Assembly: GCF_002177115.1 (NCBI RefSeq)
Contig: NZ_MVAG01000122.1
Location: 124,001 to 188,000, forward strand
Length of the DNA stretch: 64,000 nucleotides
DNA from: Chryseobacterium mucoviscidosis
Lineage (GTDB): Bacteria > Bacteroidota > Bacteroidia > Flavobacteriales > Weeksellaceae
Reading direction: 5' to 3'
Of this stretch, positions 17,697-26,352 are shown piece after piece. A program made the position numbers and the translations under genes. Each line of letters starts with the position of its first letter. Positions within the stretch are counted from its first letter, which is position 1. The notes under the pieces were generated by a model that made no database searches, was not told where the DNA came from, and saw nothing but the letters and a program-made list of their open reading frames with translations.

Positions 17697-18551
17697 ATGA
17701 TAACTAAATATATTAATAAAAGCCTTTTATTAGCCTCGTCAGTTTTTTTCTTGGCAAGCTGTACACCGGATAGCGTAGATGGCGATGGAAACGGTATTTC
17801 TCAGGGAACTTTAGACGCTTCTTTTAAAGTTACAAAAACATCGGAGAATCATTACTTGTTGAAAAGAAATTACAATAATTATATTAATTCAAGTTGGAAT
17901 ATAGATGATGACGGTTATAATAATGGAAAAGGCGAACAGAATCTTTTCCTTCCGGATGCAGGAACTTATGTGGTTCAGCATCAGGCGGTAGGTATGGGTG
18001 GAGTTATCGGAGGTACAGCCAGTGAAACAATTGTTGTCCCTACTTCAGATCCGATTTCCGGAAATATGATTCAGGGAGGAAGATTCGATACTCCCGATGA
18101 AGTTGCAAAATGGTCTGTTCACAAAATCAGCGCTTCAGGGGCTCAATGGGTTTTTGCTAACGGTAAAGCTACAATTGTTGCAAGTGGAAGCAGTCAGCAA
18201 GGTATTTATCAGGCTGTGAATGTTGTGGCAGGACAGAAATATTCCATCGATATGGTAGCTTCTTCAGATACACCTTTGGTAAATACATGGTTCGAGGTTT
18301 ATGTTCTAAATACGGCTCCGGTAACGGGACAGGATGTAAGCGGAACGGTTTACAGAAATATCAATACCTGGGATGGTTGCGGAACGGGCAAATTCAAAGG
18401 AAAAGTTTCGTCTGTCGGATGCAACGGATCGAAAAATGGCGGAATTTATACAGCTACAACAACAGGAACCGTTTATTTGGAAATTAAGTGTGGAGGAGGT
18501 ACTGTTAATAGCTTAAGCATTGACAAAGTTGAATTCCGTAGAACTCAATAA
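17697..18551 (+). CDS. Surface glycan-binding lipoprotein (SGBP-like) with CBM4-like module
   Basis: A 284-residue lipoprotein with Cys22 in LASCTPDSVDGDGNG. Residues about 35-120 look like a PKD-type beta-sandwich (FLPDAGTYVVQHQAVGMGG) and the C-terminal half (residues about 125-284; GGRFDTPDEVAKWSVHK, IYQAVNVVAGQKYSIDM, VYLEIKCGG) resembles a CBM4/CBM9-like carbohydrate-binding module. It occupies the SusE-like position after SusD, so it should hold glucan on the cell surface. It has no catalytic motif. The next gene is a GH30 lipoprotein 21 bases downstream, probably in the same transcript. Binding specificity is inferred from the neighbours only. Confidence 0.8.
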   Translation: MITKYINKSLLLASSVFFLASCTPDSVDGDGNGISQGTLDASFKVTKTSENHYLLKRNYNNYINSSWNIDDDGYNNGKGEQNLFLPDAGTYVVQHQAVGMGGVIGGTASETIVVPTSDPISGNMIQGGRFDTPDEVAKWSVHKISASGAQWVFANGKATIVASGSSQQGIYQAVNVVAGQKYSIDMVASSDTPLVNTWFEVYVLNTAPVTGQDVSGTVYRNINTWDGCGTGKFKGKVSSVGCNGSKNGGIYTATTTGTVYLEIKCGGGTVNSLSIDKVEFRRTQ

Positions 18552-18572
18552 TCTTCACACAATTAAATTGAT

Positions 18573-20042
18573 ATGAAATTACAATATTCATATAGTTTCG
18601 TACTTAGAAGTGCTGCACTTTGCGGTGTAGCGCTTCTTTCTTTTTTAAACTGCAGCAGTACCTCTTCGGATTTGACCAATAATGGTGATAATTCAGGAAA
18701 TAACGGAAACGCAAACACTTCCGGAGATCCGGTACAGGTGTGGTTAACGAAAGGAGATCAGACAGTGAAACTACAACAGCAGGGAACCTCTTATTTTTCA
18801 GGAACTTCAGCAGCAGGAACCACCATTGAAGTAGACGGCTCGCAAATATTCCAGACGATAGATGGATTCGGATACACGCTTACTGGAGGAAGTGTACAGG
18901 TAATCAATCAGCTGAGCGCGGCAAAAAAACAGGAATTGTTAAATGATCTGTTCAGCGCTTCTGGGATTGGGGTAAGTTATTTGAGAATCAGCATTGGGGC
19001 TTCGGATCTCAACAGCGAAGTTTTTTCGTATGACGATATGCCGACAGGACAGACTGATCCTACATTGGCTCAATTCAGCTTAACCAAAGATCAGGCTTTG
19101 ATCCAGATGCTGAAAGATATTCTGATGATTAATCCGAATATCAAAATTTTAGCAACACCTTGGTCTCCACCTGTTTGGATGAAAGACAACGGAAACACAA
19201 TGGGGGGAAGTCTGAAACCAGAATATTATGGGGTTTATGCACAGTATTTTGTAAAATACATTCAGGCAATGCAGGCTCATGGAATCAGAATTGATGCTAT
19301 TACCCCGCAAAACGAACCTTTACATCCGGGAAATAATCCGAGTATGTATATGTCAGCAGGAGATCAGGCAACTTTTATCAAAAGTAATTTAGGTCCTGCT
19401 TTTCAGACGGCAAATATTAATACAAAGATCATAGCTTATGATCACAATTGCGACAATCCGGCGTATCCTTTGGCGGTATTAAATGATACAGCGGCAAATC
19501 CTTATGTAGACGGATCGGCTTTCCATTTGTATGCAGGAGATATTTCGGCTTTGGGAACAGTACATAATCTATTCCCGAATAAAAACGTCTATTTTACAGA
19601 ACAGTGGACCAGTTCTACCGGTGCTTTTTCAGGAGATTTGGATTGGCACATGAAAAATGTTATTATCGGATCCATGAGAAACTGGAGCAGAAATGCTTTA
19701 GAGTGGAATGTAGCCAATGATGCTTCATTCGGACCACACACTCCGGGAGGATGTACCCAATGCAAAGGGGCAATTACCGTAAACGGAAGCGCAGGTTATG
19801 ACAAAAATGTAGCATACTATATTATCGCTCATGCTTCAAAATTTGTTCCGGCAAACTCCCAGAGAATTGCTTCTACACAGTCAGATAACCTTTCCACGGT
19901 AGCTTTTAAAACTCCGGCAGGAAAAACAGTATTAATTGTTCAGAACAGCAACTCTACAGATAAAGCATTCAACATAAAATATAATCAGAAGACAGCTTCG
20001 GTAAGTATGCCGGGAATTTCTACAGCGACTTATATTTTTTAA
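18573..20042 (+). CDS. GH30 family glycoside hydrolase, surface lipoprotein (probable endo-beta-1,6-glucanase)
   Basis: A 489-residue retaining glycosidase with a lipobox ending at Cys27 (FLNCSSTSS) and a flexible Asn/Gly/Ser linker after it. GH30 hallmarks: TIDGFGYTLTGGS, YLRISIGASDLN, LATPWSPPVWMKDNG, acid/base Glu248 in TPQNEPLHPG and nucleophile Glu343 in YFTEQW. The ISIGASDLN segment resembles subfamily 3, whose characterised members cut beta-1,6-glucan (pustulan); the subfamily call is inference. Being a lipoprotein directly after the glycan-binding protein, it is the likely surface endo-enzyme that makes oligosaccharides for SusC/SusD. Two cysteines in GGCTQCKGA near residue 395 may form a disulfide. 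Confidence 0.88.
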   Translation: MKLQYSYSFVLRSAALCGVALLSFLNCSSTSSDLTNNGDNSGNNGNANTSGDPVQVWLTKGDQTVKLQQQGTSYFSGTSAAGTTIEVDGSQIFQTIDGFGYTLTGGSVQVINQLSAAKKQELLNDLFSASGIGVSYLRISIGASDLNSEVFSYDDMPTGQTDPTLAQFSLTKDQALIQMLKDILMINPNIKILATPWSPPVWMKDNGNTMGGSLKPEYYGVYAQYFVKYIQAMQAHGIRIDAITPQNEPLHPGNNPSMYMSAGDQATFIKSNLGPAFQTANINTKIIAYDHNCDNPAYPLAVLNDTAANPYVDGSAFHLYAGDISALGTVHNLFPNKNVYFTEQWTSSTGAFSGDLDWHMKNVIIGSMRNWSRNALEWNVANDASFGPHTPGGCTQCKGAITVNGSAGYDKNVAYYIIAHASKFVPANSQRIASTQSDNLSTVAFKTPAGKTVLIVQNSNSTDKAFNIKYNQKTASVSMPGISTATYIF

Positions 20043-20107
20043 GACAAATATATCTGTTAAAATTTGTAATGATTGAAAACTTTTTGTTCTTTGTTAAATA
20101 AATTCAT

Positions 20108-20120
20108 CCTGAACTTCAGG
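20108..20120. repeat. Perfect 13-bp palindrome between GH30 and GH3 genes
   Basis: CCTGAACTTCAGG is a perfect palindrome with one central base, in the 124-bp gap between the GH30 and GH3 genes. The loop is too short for a good terminator hairpin; it may be a protein-binding site or part of a degraded intergenic repeat. It does not match the palindrome before susC. Confidence 0.35.
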
Positions 20121-20166
20121 TTAAGAAAAATAGTTCAAAAGGACAGATAATTAAAATTAGATTAAA

Positions 20167-22389
20167 ATGAAGAGAGTTTATTTCTTATTAGCAGTTACAG
20201 CATTTGGAATCAATACATTCGCACAAAAGACAATTGATCAGAAAGTTTCAGAACTTTTGTCGAAAATGACGTTAGAAGAAAAAGTAGGACAGCTTGTTCA
20301 GTATTCAGGATTTGAATACGCAACAGGTCCGCAAAATTCCAATTCTGCAAGTGTTCTAAATGAAATAAAACAGGGAAAAGTAGGCTCAATGCTTAATGTG
20401 GCAGGAGCCGAAGAAACCAGAAAATTTCAGGAATTAGCTTTAAAATCGAGATTGAGAATTCCTTTATTATTCGGACAGGATGTCATTCACGGATACCGAA
20501 CAACCTTTCCTGTAAATTTAGGTCAGGCAGCGAGCTGGGATTTAAAACTAATTGAAAAGTCCGAAAGAATAGCCGCAACAGAAGCTTCGGCTTATGGAAT
20601 TCACTGGACGTTTGCACCGATGGTCGACATCGCAAGAGATCCGAGATGGGGAAGAGTAATGGAAGGTTCTGGGGAAGATACCTATTTGGGAACCCAGATC
20701 GGTCTAGCCAGAATCCGTGGTTTTCAGGGAAAAGGTCTTGGAAATCTTGATGCCATCATGGCTTGTGCAAAACATTTTGCAGCCTATGGAGCAGCAGTGG
20801 GCGGAAGAGATTACAATTCTGTTGATATGAGTTTAAGACAATTGAACGAAACCTATCTTCCTCCTTTTAAAGCAGCGGCTGAAGCCGGAGTGGCAACATT
20901 CATGAACTCTTTTAATGACATCAACGGAATTCCGGCAACAGCTAATAAATATATTTTAAGAGATTTATTAAAAAGGAAATGGAATTATAAAGGTTTTGTA
21001 GTTTCAGACTGGGGAAGTATTGGCGAAATGGTTCCTCACGGTTACGCAAAAGACAATAAAGAAGCGGCGGAAAAAGCAATAAATGCAGGAAGCGACATGG
21101 ATATGGAAAGCCGTGCTTATATGGCAGAACTTCCCAATTTAATTAAAGAAGGAAAAGTAGATCCGAAGCTGATTGATGATGCCGCAAAAAGAATTTTGGT
21201 TAAAAAATTCGAGATGGGATTGTTTGACGATCCTTACCGGTTCAGCAGTGAAAAAAGACAGCAGGAACAGACCAACAATCAGGAAAACAGAAAATTCGGA
21301 AGAGAATTTGGATCAAAAAGCATTGTTTTGCTTAAAAATGAGAAAAATATTCTGCCTCTTTCCAGATCTGTAAAAACGGTTGCTTTAATTGGACCTTTCG
21401 GAAAAGAAACTTCTGCCAACCACGGATTTTGGTCGGTTGCTTTTAAAGATGACAACCAGAGAATTGTAACGCAGTTTGACGGAATTAAAAATCAATTGGA
21501 TAAAAATTCAACATTACTTTATGCAAAAGGAGCAAATGTTGACGATCAGGATAGATCCATGTTTGCGGAAGCGGTGGAAACAGCGAAAAAAGCAGATGTC
21601 GTGATCATGACTTTAGGAGAAGGTCACGCGATGAGCGGTGAAGCAAAAAGCAGAAGCAACATCCATTTTTCAGGTGTTCAGGAAGATCTTTTGAAAGAAA
21701 TTGCAAAAACAGGAAAACCGATTGTTTTGATGATCAACGCGGGAAGACCTCTTGTCTTTGATTGGGCAGCAGACAACATTCCGGCAATCATGTATACTTG
21801 GTGGCTGGGAACGGAAGCCGGAAACTCTATTGCAGATGTTCTTTTCGGAGCGGTAAATCCGGGCGGAAAACTTCCGATGACTTTCCCGAGAACAGAAGGA
21901 CAGATTCCTGTTTATTACAATCATTACAACACTGGAAGACCGGCAAAAAACAATACCGACAGAAACTACGTTTCAGCGTATATCGATTTGGATAATGATC
22001 CGAAATTTCCGTTTGGTTATGGATTAAGTTATACCCAGTTTAAATATTCTGATATGAATTTAAACTCAAATAATCTTAAAGGAAATCAGACTTTAAATAT
22101 TAGCGTAAATGTTACCAACAGAGGAAATTATGACGGGGAAGAAGTGGTGCAGTTGTACATCAGAGATTTATTCGGAAAAGTGGTAAGACCGGTAAAGGAA
22201 CTGAAAGGTTTCCAGAAAGTTTTCATTAAAAAAGGAGAAACAAAAACCATCAGTTTTACGTTAACTCCCGAAAATCTGAAGTTCTATGACGATCAGCTTA
22301 ATTACGACTGGGAAGGCGGAGAATTCGACATCATGGTTGGAACCGATTCTAAAAATGTTCAGACAAAAAGAATTAATTGGACAAAATAA
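20167..22389 (+). CDS. bglX: GH3 beta-glucosidase (BglX-type), periplasmic
   Basis: A 740-residue exo-acting glucosidase with a signal peptide ending NTFAQK. The GH3 N-terminal barrel has LLFGQDVIHGYRTTFPVNLG, CAKHFAAYGAAVGGRDYN and the nucleophile Asp281 in FVVSDWGSIGEM; the alpha/beta sandwich and C-terminal fibronectin-III-like domain (FPFGYGLSYTQF onward) follow. Length matches periplasmic BglX. It should remove glucose from the non-reducing end of beta-linked oligosaccharides imported by SusC. A terminator lies 22 bases after the stop, so the susC operon may end here. Confidence 0.92.
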   Translation: MKRVYFLLAVTAFGINTFAQKTIDQKVSELLSKMTLEEKVGQLVQYSGFEYATGPQNSNSASVLNEIKQGKVGSMLNVAGAEETRKFQELALKSRLRIPLLFGQDVIHGYRTTFPVNLGQAASWDLKLIEKSERIAATEASAYGIHWTFAPMVDIARDPRWGRVMEGSGEDTYLGTQIGLARIRGFQGKGLGNLDAIMACAKHFAAYGAAVGGRDYNSVDMSLRQLNETYLPPFKAAAEAGVATFMNSFNDINGIPATANKYILRDLLKRKWNYKGFVVSDWGSIGEMVPHGYAKDNKEAAEKAINAGSDMDMESRAYMAELPNLIKEGKVDPKLIDDAAKRILVKKFEMGLFDDPYRFSSEKRQQEQTNNQENRKFGREFGSKSIVLLKNEKNILPLSRSVKTVALIGPFGKETSANHGFWSVAFKDDNQRIVTQFDGIKNQLDKNSTLLYAKGANVDDQDRSMFAEAVETAKKADVVIMTLGEGHAMSGEAKSRSNIHFSGVQEDLLKEIAKTGKPIVLMINAGRPLVFDWAADNIPAIMYTWWLGTEAGNSIADVLFGAVNPGGKLPMTFPRTEGQIPVYYNHYNTGRPAKNNTDRNYVSAYIDLDNDPKFPFGYGLSYTQFKYSDMNLNSNNLKGNQTLNISVNVTNRGNYDGEEVVQLYIRDLFGKVVRPVKELKGFQKVFIKKGETKTISFTLTPENLKFYDDQLNYDWEGGEFDIMVGTDSKNVQTKRINWTK

Positions 22390-22411
22390 TATTACTTTTT
22401 TACTTACTAAG

Positions 22412-22429
22412 AGCGGGATAATACCCGCT
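22412..22429 (+). terminator. Terminator after the GH3 gene
   Basis: Stem AGCGGG with CCCGCT around a 6-base loop, followed by TTTT, 22 bases after the GH3 stop codon. Confidence 0.7.
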
Positions 22430-22483
22430 TTTGGCGGTAGAAGAATGAACGTTTTTTATAAAAATATTAATTAAACAAAACAT

Positions 22484-22682
22484 TTGTCATTCTGAAAGAA
22501 TCTACATAATACTTTAGAGATGCTTCCAGTATGGCAGACTTTGGAAATAATTAAATTAACTTTTAAACATATTGTTGTCATTCGGAACATAGACAGAAAG
22601 TCTACGAACGTAGTTCAGAAGCGGAGTGAAGAATCTAAATGATCAACATTTAAAATAGATTCCTCGTTCCTCAGAATGACAA
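22484..22682. repeat. REP-like dispersed repeat with inverted units (GTCATTC family)
   Basis: The stretch holds TTGTCATTCTGA at 22484-22495, TTGTCATTCGGA at 22575-22586 and the inverse TCAGAATGACAA at 22671-22682. Inside it GAAGAATCTA at 22629-22638 faces TAGATTCCTC at 22656-22665. The same modules form a cleaner hairpin at 59406-59490, so this is a dispersed family. It occupies most of the 508-bp gap between GH3 and GH16. Confidence 0.7.
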
Positions 22683-22729
22683 GTGTTGAGAATAAATTAA
22701 ATAATAATTAAATCTTAATCTAGAATTTT

Positions 22730-22870
22730 TTAACGCAAAGATTAAGAAAACGAATTATTGATTTTAAGGAGGCAAAGAAGAATCAGCAAAGCTGATTTGA
22801 TTAAGCTAACGTTTATCATAATGCTTCATCAGTGATTGGTCGCAATCTTTGCTCACTTAAATCTTTGCAT
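22730..22870. repeat. Degenerate copy of the CTTTGCG-type intergenic repeat
   Basis: This AT-rich stretch contains TTTTTAACGCAAAG near its left end and CTTTGC-CTTAAA motifs at its right end (near 22847-22873), resembling in reverse orientation the repeat copies at 39448-39519 and 50582-50656. It is strongly diverged and has no open frame of note. Confidence 0.4.
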
Positions 22871-22897
22871 TAAAATATAAATCTAAAACATTAAACT

Positions 22898-23707
22898 TTG
22901 AAAATAAAACTTCAACATATTTTTCATTTCATCATCGGAGGAACTTTGGTTTTTTCAACAATACATTGTGCTTCAAATAAACCAGATTCCAACAGAAATT
23001 TAATCTGGAGTGATGAATTTAATTACAAAGGCTTACCCGATTCTACGAAATGGAATTACGATGTGGGAGGCGACGGTTATGGCAATAATGAAGCTCAGTT
23101 TTACACAAAAAACCGTCCGGAAAATGCAAGAGTTGAAAACGGAAATCTTATCATTGAAGCCAGAAAAGAAAACTGGGAAAAGAATAAATATACTTCTGCA
23201 AGATTACTGACAAGGGGTAAATTTTCCTTTCAGTACGGAACTGTTGAGGTTCGAGCCAAACTTCCTAAAGGTCGCGGAACATGGCCTGCCATCTGGATGA
23301 TGAGCGAAAACATGAAAAAATGGCCCGATGACGGAGAACTGGATATCATGGAACATGTAGGATTTAATCAGGGATATATTCATGCTTCAGTTCATACCAA
23401 AAAGTATAACCATATCATCGGAACTCAAAAAACGGATACTTTGATTGTGAAAGATGCGAGTGAAAAGTTTCATATTTACAAAGCAGACTGGACGCCGGAG
23501 AAAATTGATGTTTATATTGATGATCAGAAATTTTTCACCTATGAAAACAAAGAAAAAACGTATGAAGCATGGCCTTTTGATCAGCCATATTTCATCATAC
23601 TGAATCTTGCTGTCGGAGGTTTCTGGGGTGGAAAAGAGGGAATTGATGATACCATTTTTCCTCAGAAATACGAGATCGATTATGTAAGGGTTTATCAAAG
23701 TAAATAA
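22898..23707 (+). CDS. GH16 family endo-beta-1,3-glucanase (laminarinase-like), lipoprotein
   Basis: A 269-residue retaining endoglucanase. The catalytic GH16 motif ExDxxE is present as GELDIMEHVG (Glu147, Asp149, Glu152). Other family landmarks are LIWSDEFNYKGLPDSTKWNY, GNLIIEARKE, FSFQYGTVEVRAKLP, GTWPAIWMM and FFLILNLAVGG-like FIILNLAVGGFWGG. It has a lipobox with Cys24 or Cys25 (STIHCASNK), so it is likely surface or periplasm anchored. The start must be TTG at 22898: a stop codon precedes it (22892-22894) and no ATG occurs before the signal sequence. It is separated from the upstream operon by a terminator and repeats, so it may have its own promoter. Confidence 0.9.
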   Translation: MKIKLQHIFHFIIGGTLVFSTIHCASNKPDSNRNLIWSDEFNYKGLPDSTKWNYDVGGDGYGNNEAQFYTKNRPENARVENGNLIIEARKENWEKNKYTSARLLTRGKFSFQYGTVEVRAKLPKGRGTWPAIWMMSENMKKWPDDGELDIMEHVGFNQGYIHASVHTKKYNHIIGTQKTDTLIVKDASEKFHIYKADWTPEKIDVYIDDQKFFTYENKEKTYEAWPFDQPYFIILNLAVGGFWGGKEGIDDTIFPQKYEIDYVRVYQSK

Positions 23708-23713
23708 AATAAA

Positions 23714-23783
23714 GGACTCCAAATTCCTCTCCTTTGGAGGGGTGGATAAATTTTCAAAGAAAATTTAGACGGGGTGGTTTAAT
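23714..23783. repeat. Intergenic repeat with CTCC/GGAGGGGTGG and GACGGGGTGG modules
   Basis: The gap between GH16 and the second GH30 contains CTCCAAATTCCTCTCC, then TTTGGAGGGGTGG, a small hairpin (AAATTTTC with GAAAATTT) and GACGGGGTGGTTT. From general knowledge this layout recurs between genes in Bacteroidetes genomes. It probably forms an RNA hairpin but is not a canonical terminator. Confidence 0.5.
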
Positions 23784-23806
23784 ATAAAAAATAAGAAAAG
23801 ATAATA

Positions 23807-25246
23807 ATGAAGAGATTAATTGTAAGTTGCTTGGTTGTCGGTTTGGCTTTCAATGCAAAGGCACAAAATTACTGGAAGAAAAATACAGGAAAAACGGCAA
23901 AAGTTTTTCTTACCAACTCGGCAGCCAACGAAAAGATGGTTGACAAAGGCACGGTAAAATTCGAAAAATTTGGTCAGCCCAAAGAAACGGATGCCTGTAT
24001 TTTTGTAGATCCGGATTTTAAATATCAGAAATTAATAGGAATTGGAGGCGCTATTACAGATGCTTCCGCAGAAACTTTTTATAAACTTCCGAAAGATAAG
24101 CAGAAAGAAATTATTGAAGCCTACTACGGAAAAAACGGTTTGGGATACACGGTTGTCCGTACCAATATGAACTCCTGTGATTTTTCTAGTGATTCCTATA
24201 CCTACGTTCAGGAAAATGACAATACTTTGAAATCTTTTACTGTTGCACATGATGAAAAGTATAAAATTCCGATGATCAAAGAAGCACAAAAATTAATTGG
24301 AAAAGATTTTACCTTTTATTTTTCACCGTGGAGTCCACCGTCTTGGATGAAGTCAAACAAAAGTATGCTAAAAGGAGGAAGACTGGAAAACGCTTTTTAT
24401 CAGACATGGGCAGATTATTACGTAAAGTTCATTAAAGAATATGAAAAAAGAGGAATCAATGTCTGGGGACTGACGGTTCAGAACGAACCGATGGCAACGC
24501 AAAGCTGGGAATCGTGTATTTATTCGGCGGAAGAAGAAGGGGAGTTCCTTAAAAATAATTTAGGTCCGACTCTTTGGAAAAATGGTTTCAAAGATAAAAA
24601 AGTAATGATCTGGGATCATAACCGTGATTTGATTTACCAGAGAGCAACCACCACACTCGGCGATCCTGAAACTTCTAAATATGCTTCAGGAATCGGCTAT
24701 CACTGGTATGAAACATGGAACAACAAAACCCAGCTTTTTGATAATCTGACAGAAACTCAGAGAGCTTTTCCGGATAAGTTTTTAGCTTTTACCGAAGGCT
24801 GCAAAGAGCAGTTTGATATATCTAAAATTTATGAAGTGAGTTTAGGCGAATTATACGGAAGGAATATGATTAACGATTTCAACAAAGGTACGGCTTTATG
24901 GACAGACTGGAATGTTCTTCTGGACGAAACAGGCGGGCCAAACCATGTGGGAAATTTCTGTTTTGCGCCAATCATTGCAGATACCAAAACCGGTGAAGTT
25001 CATTATACGTATGAATATTATTATGTAGGACACGTTTCGAAATTTGTAAAGCCCAATGCAAGAAGAATAGGAACCTCTTCAAACAGAGCTGCTTTAACCT
25101 CAACCACTTTTATGAATGTAAACGGACAATTGGTAACCGTAATCATGAACGATACAGACAATACCATCGAGACGAATCTCTGGATTGAAGGAATGGCTGC
25201 AAAATTATCGGCTCCTGCACACTCTATACAGACTGTAATTTTATAG
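23807..25246 (+). CDS. GH30 family glycoside hydrolase, secreted (GH30_1-like)
   Basis: A 479-residue retaining glycosidase with a signal peptide ending FNAKAQ and no lipobox. GH30 landmarks: LIGIGGAITDASAETF, VVRTNMNSCDFSSDSYTY, FYFSPWSPPSWMKSN, acid/base Glu227 in TVQNEPMA and nucleophile Glu330 in AFTEGCKEQ; the C-terminal beta-domain is intact. The NSCDFSSDSYTY pattern is like subfamily 1 (glucosylceramidase/beta-glucosidase type), unlike the other GH30 in this locus, so the two are not simple duplicates. It probably acts in the periplasm on beta-linked glucose or related sugars. A strong terminator follows. Confidence 0.88.
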   Translation: MKRLIVSCLVVGLAFNAKAQNYWKKNTGKTAKVFLTNSAANEKMVDKGTVKFEKFGQPKETDACIFVDPDFKYQKLIGIGGAITDASAETFYKLPKDKQKEIIEAYYGKNGLGYTVVRTNMNSCDFSSDSYTYVQENDNTLKSFTVAHDEKYKIPMIKEAQKLIGKDFTFYFSPWSPPSWMKSNKSMLKGGRLENAFYQTWADYYVKFIKEYEKRGINVWGLTVQNEPMATQSWESCIYSAEEEGEFLKNNLGPTLWKNGFKDKKVMIWDHNRDLIYQRATTTLGDPETSKYASGIGYHWYETWNNKTQLFDNLTETQRAFPDKFLAFTEGCKEQFDISKIYEVSLGELYGRNMINDFNKGTALWTDWNVLLDETGGPNHVGNFCFAPIIADTKTGEVHYTYEYYYVGHVSKFVKPNARRIGTSSNRAALTSTTFMNVNGQLVTVIMNDTDNTIETNLWIEGMAAKLSAPAHSIQTVIL

Positions 25247-25271
25247 ACTTCATATTAACATTTTTATTACG

Positions 25272-25300
25272 TTTCGGCGGAGCCTTTGGCTCCGCCGAAA
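25272..25300 (+). terminator. Strong terminator at the end of the glucan locus
   Basis: A 13-bp perfect stem TTTCGGCGGAGCC with GGCTCCGCCGAAA around a 3-base loop, followed by a T-rich run, 25 bases after the GH30 stop codon. It is unusually GC-rich for this window. Confidence 0.85.
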
Positions 25301-25372
25301 TTGTTTTATTCAAAAACATGTATTAATTGGCAGCAATTATAATCTACAAATTCTTTACATTGAAACATAAAA

Positions 25373-25396
25373 AAGCCGAATTCAATAATCCGGCTT
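25373..25396 (-). terminator. Terminator of fabI
   Basis: AAGCCG pairs with CGGCTT around a 12-base loop; on the minus strand an A/T run follows. It is 27 bases after the fabI stop codon. Confidence 0.6.
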
Positions 25397-25422
25397 AATT
25401 TATATAAGAATAATGATTTAAA

Positions 25423-26232
25423 TTATTCCGTATCATATTTACTGATTACTCTCTGAGTAACCCCCGAACTGCTGAAACCTCCATCATGGAAAAGATTCTG
25501 CATCGTTACTTTTTTCGTAAGATCAGAGAATAACGTTACACAGTAGTCTGCACATTCAAGAGCTGTAGCGTTTCCTAGTGGAGACATATCTTCTGCATAT
25601 CCAAGGAAACCTCCGAAACCTTTCACGCCGCTTCCTGCTGTCGTCATTGTAGGAGACTGAGAAACTGTATTTACACGTACTTTTCTTTCACCCCAGTAAT
25701 TTCCGAATGTTCTTGCGATACTTTCAAGATAAGCTTTGTTGTCAGACATATCATTATAATCCGGGAATGTTCTCTGAGCCGCAATATAAGTAAGCGCCAA
25801 AATACTTCCCCATTCGTTCATGCAGTCTTTTTCCCAAGCCACTCTCATCACTTTATGGAAAGAAACCGCAGAGATATCCCAGCCTTTTTCCAACCAGTCG
25901 TAGTTCATTTCTGTATAATGTTTTCCTTTTCTCACGTTGATGGACATTCCGATAGAGTGAAGGATGAAATCGATTTTACCGAATTTGGCAACAGCAGCAT
26001 CAAAAAGTTTTTCAAGATCCTCAATAGAAGTAGCATCTGCACCAATTACTTCAGATCCTGTTTTCTCTGCTAAACCGTTAAGTTCTCCCATTCTCAAAGC
26101 AATAGGAGCATTAGACAAAATAAATTCAGCACCTTCTTCATGACATCTTTCTGCAACTTTCCATGCGATCGATTGTTCATTAAGGGCTCCAAAAATAATT
26201 CCCTTTTTGCCTTTAAGTAAACCGTATGACAT
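25423..26232 (-). CDS. fabI: Enoyl-[acyl-carrier-protein] reductase (NADH) FabI
   Basis: A 269-residue short-chain dehydrogenase-fold enzyme that reduces trans-2-enoyl-ACP in the last step of each fatty-acid elongation cycle. FabI landmarks are the N-terminal KGIIFGALNEQSIAWKVAE nucleotide-binding loop, DFILHSIGMS, and the YX6K catalytic pair in YNDMSDNKAYLESIA (first Tyr and the Lys six residues on). VNTVSQSPTMTTAGSG follows as in other Bacteroidetes FabI proteins. It is the target of triclosan in other bacteria. The gene is monocistronic, with a perfect -7 box upstream and terminators on both sides. Confidence 0.95.
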   Translation of the reverse strand: MSYGLLKGKKGIIFGALNEQSIAWKVAERCHEEGAEFILSNAPIALRMGELNGLAEKTGSEVIGADATSIEDLEKLFDAAVAKFGKIDFILHSIGMSINVRKGKHYTEMNYDWLEKGWDISAVSFHKVMRVAWEKDCMNEWGSILALTYIAAQRTFPDYNDMSDNKAYLESIARTFGNYWGERKVRVNTVSQSPTMTTAGSGVKGFGGFLGYAEDMSPLGNATALECADYCVTLFSDLTKKVTMQNLFHDGGFSSSGVTQRVISKYDTE

Positions 26233-26256
26233 AATTTTTTAATGTTTATTATTATA

Positions 26257-26264
26257 CAAATGTA
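26257..26264 (-). promoter_or_regulatory. -7 promoter box of fabI
   Basis: Minus-strand TACATTTG, a perfect TAnnTTTG match, 24 bases before the fabI ATG. Confidence 0.5.
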
Positions 26265-26290
26265 ACAATATTTGTGTTTAGTACATAATA

Positions 26291-26325
26291 AAAAACGGAG
26301 CCTTCTGTAAAAAGACTCCGTTTTT
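26291..26325 (-). terminator. Terminator of the YtxH-like gene
   Basis: AAAAACGGAG pairs with CTCCGTTTTT around a 15-base loop that has a further TCT/AGA pairing. It lies 27 bases after the YtxH-like stop codon and before the fabI promoter. Confidence 0.75.
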
Positions 26326-26352
26326 CTTGAAAATATTTATATGACTGAAATT

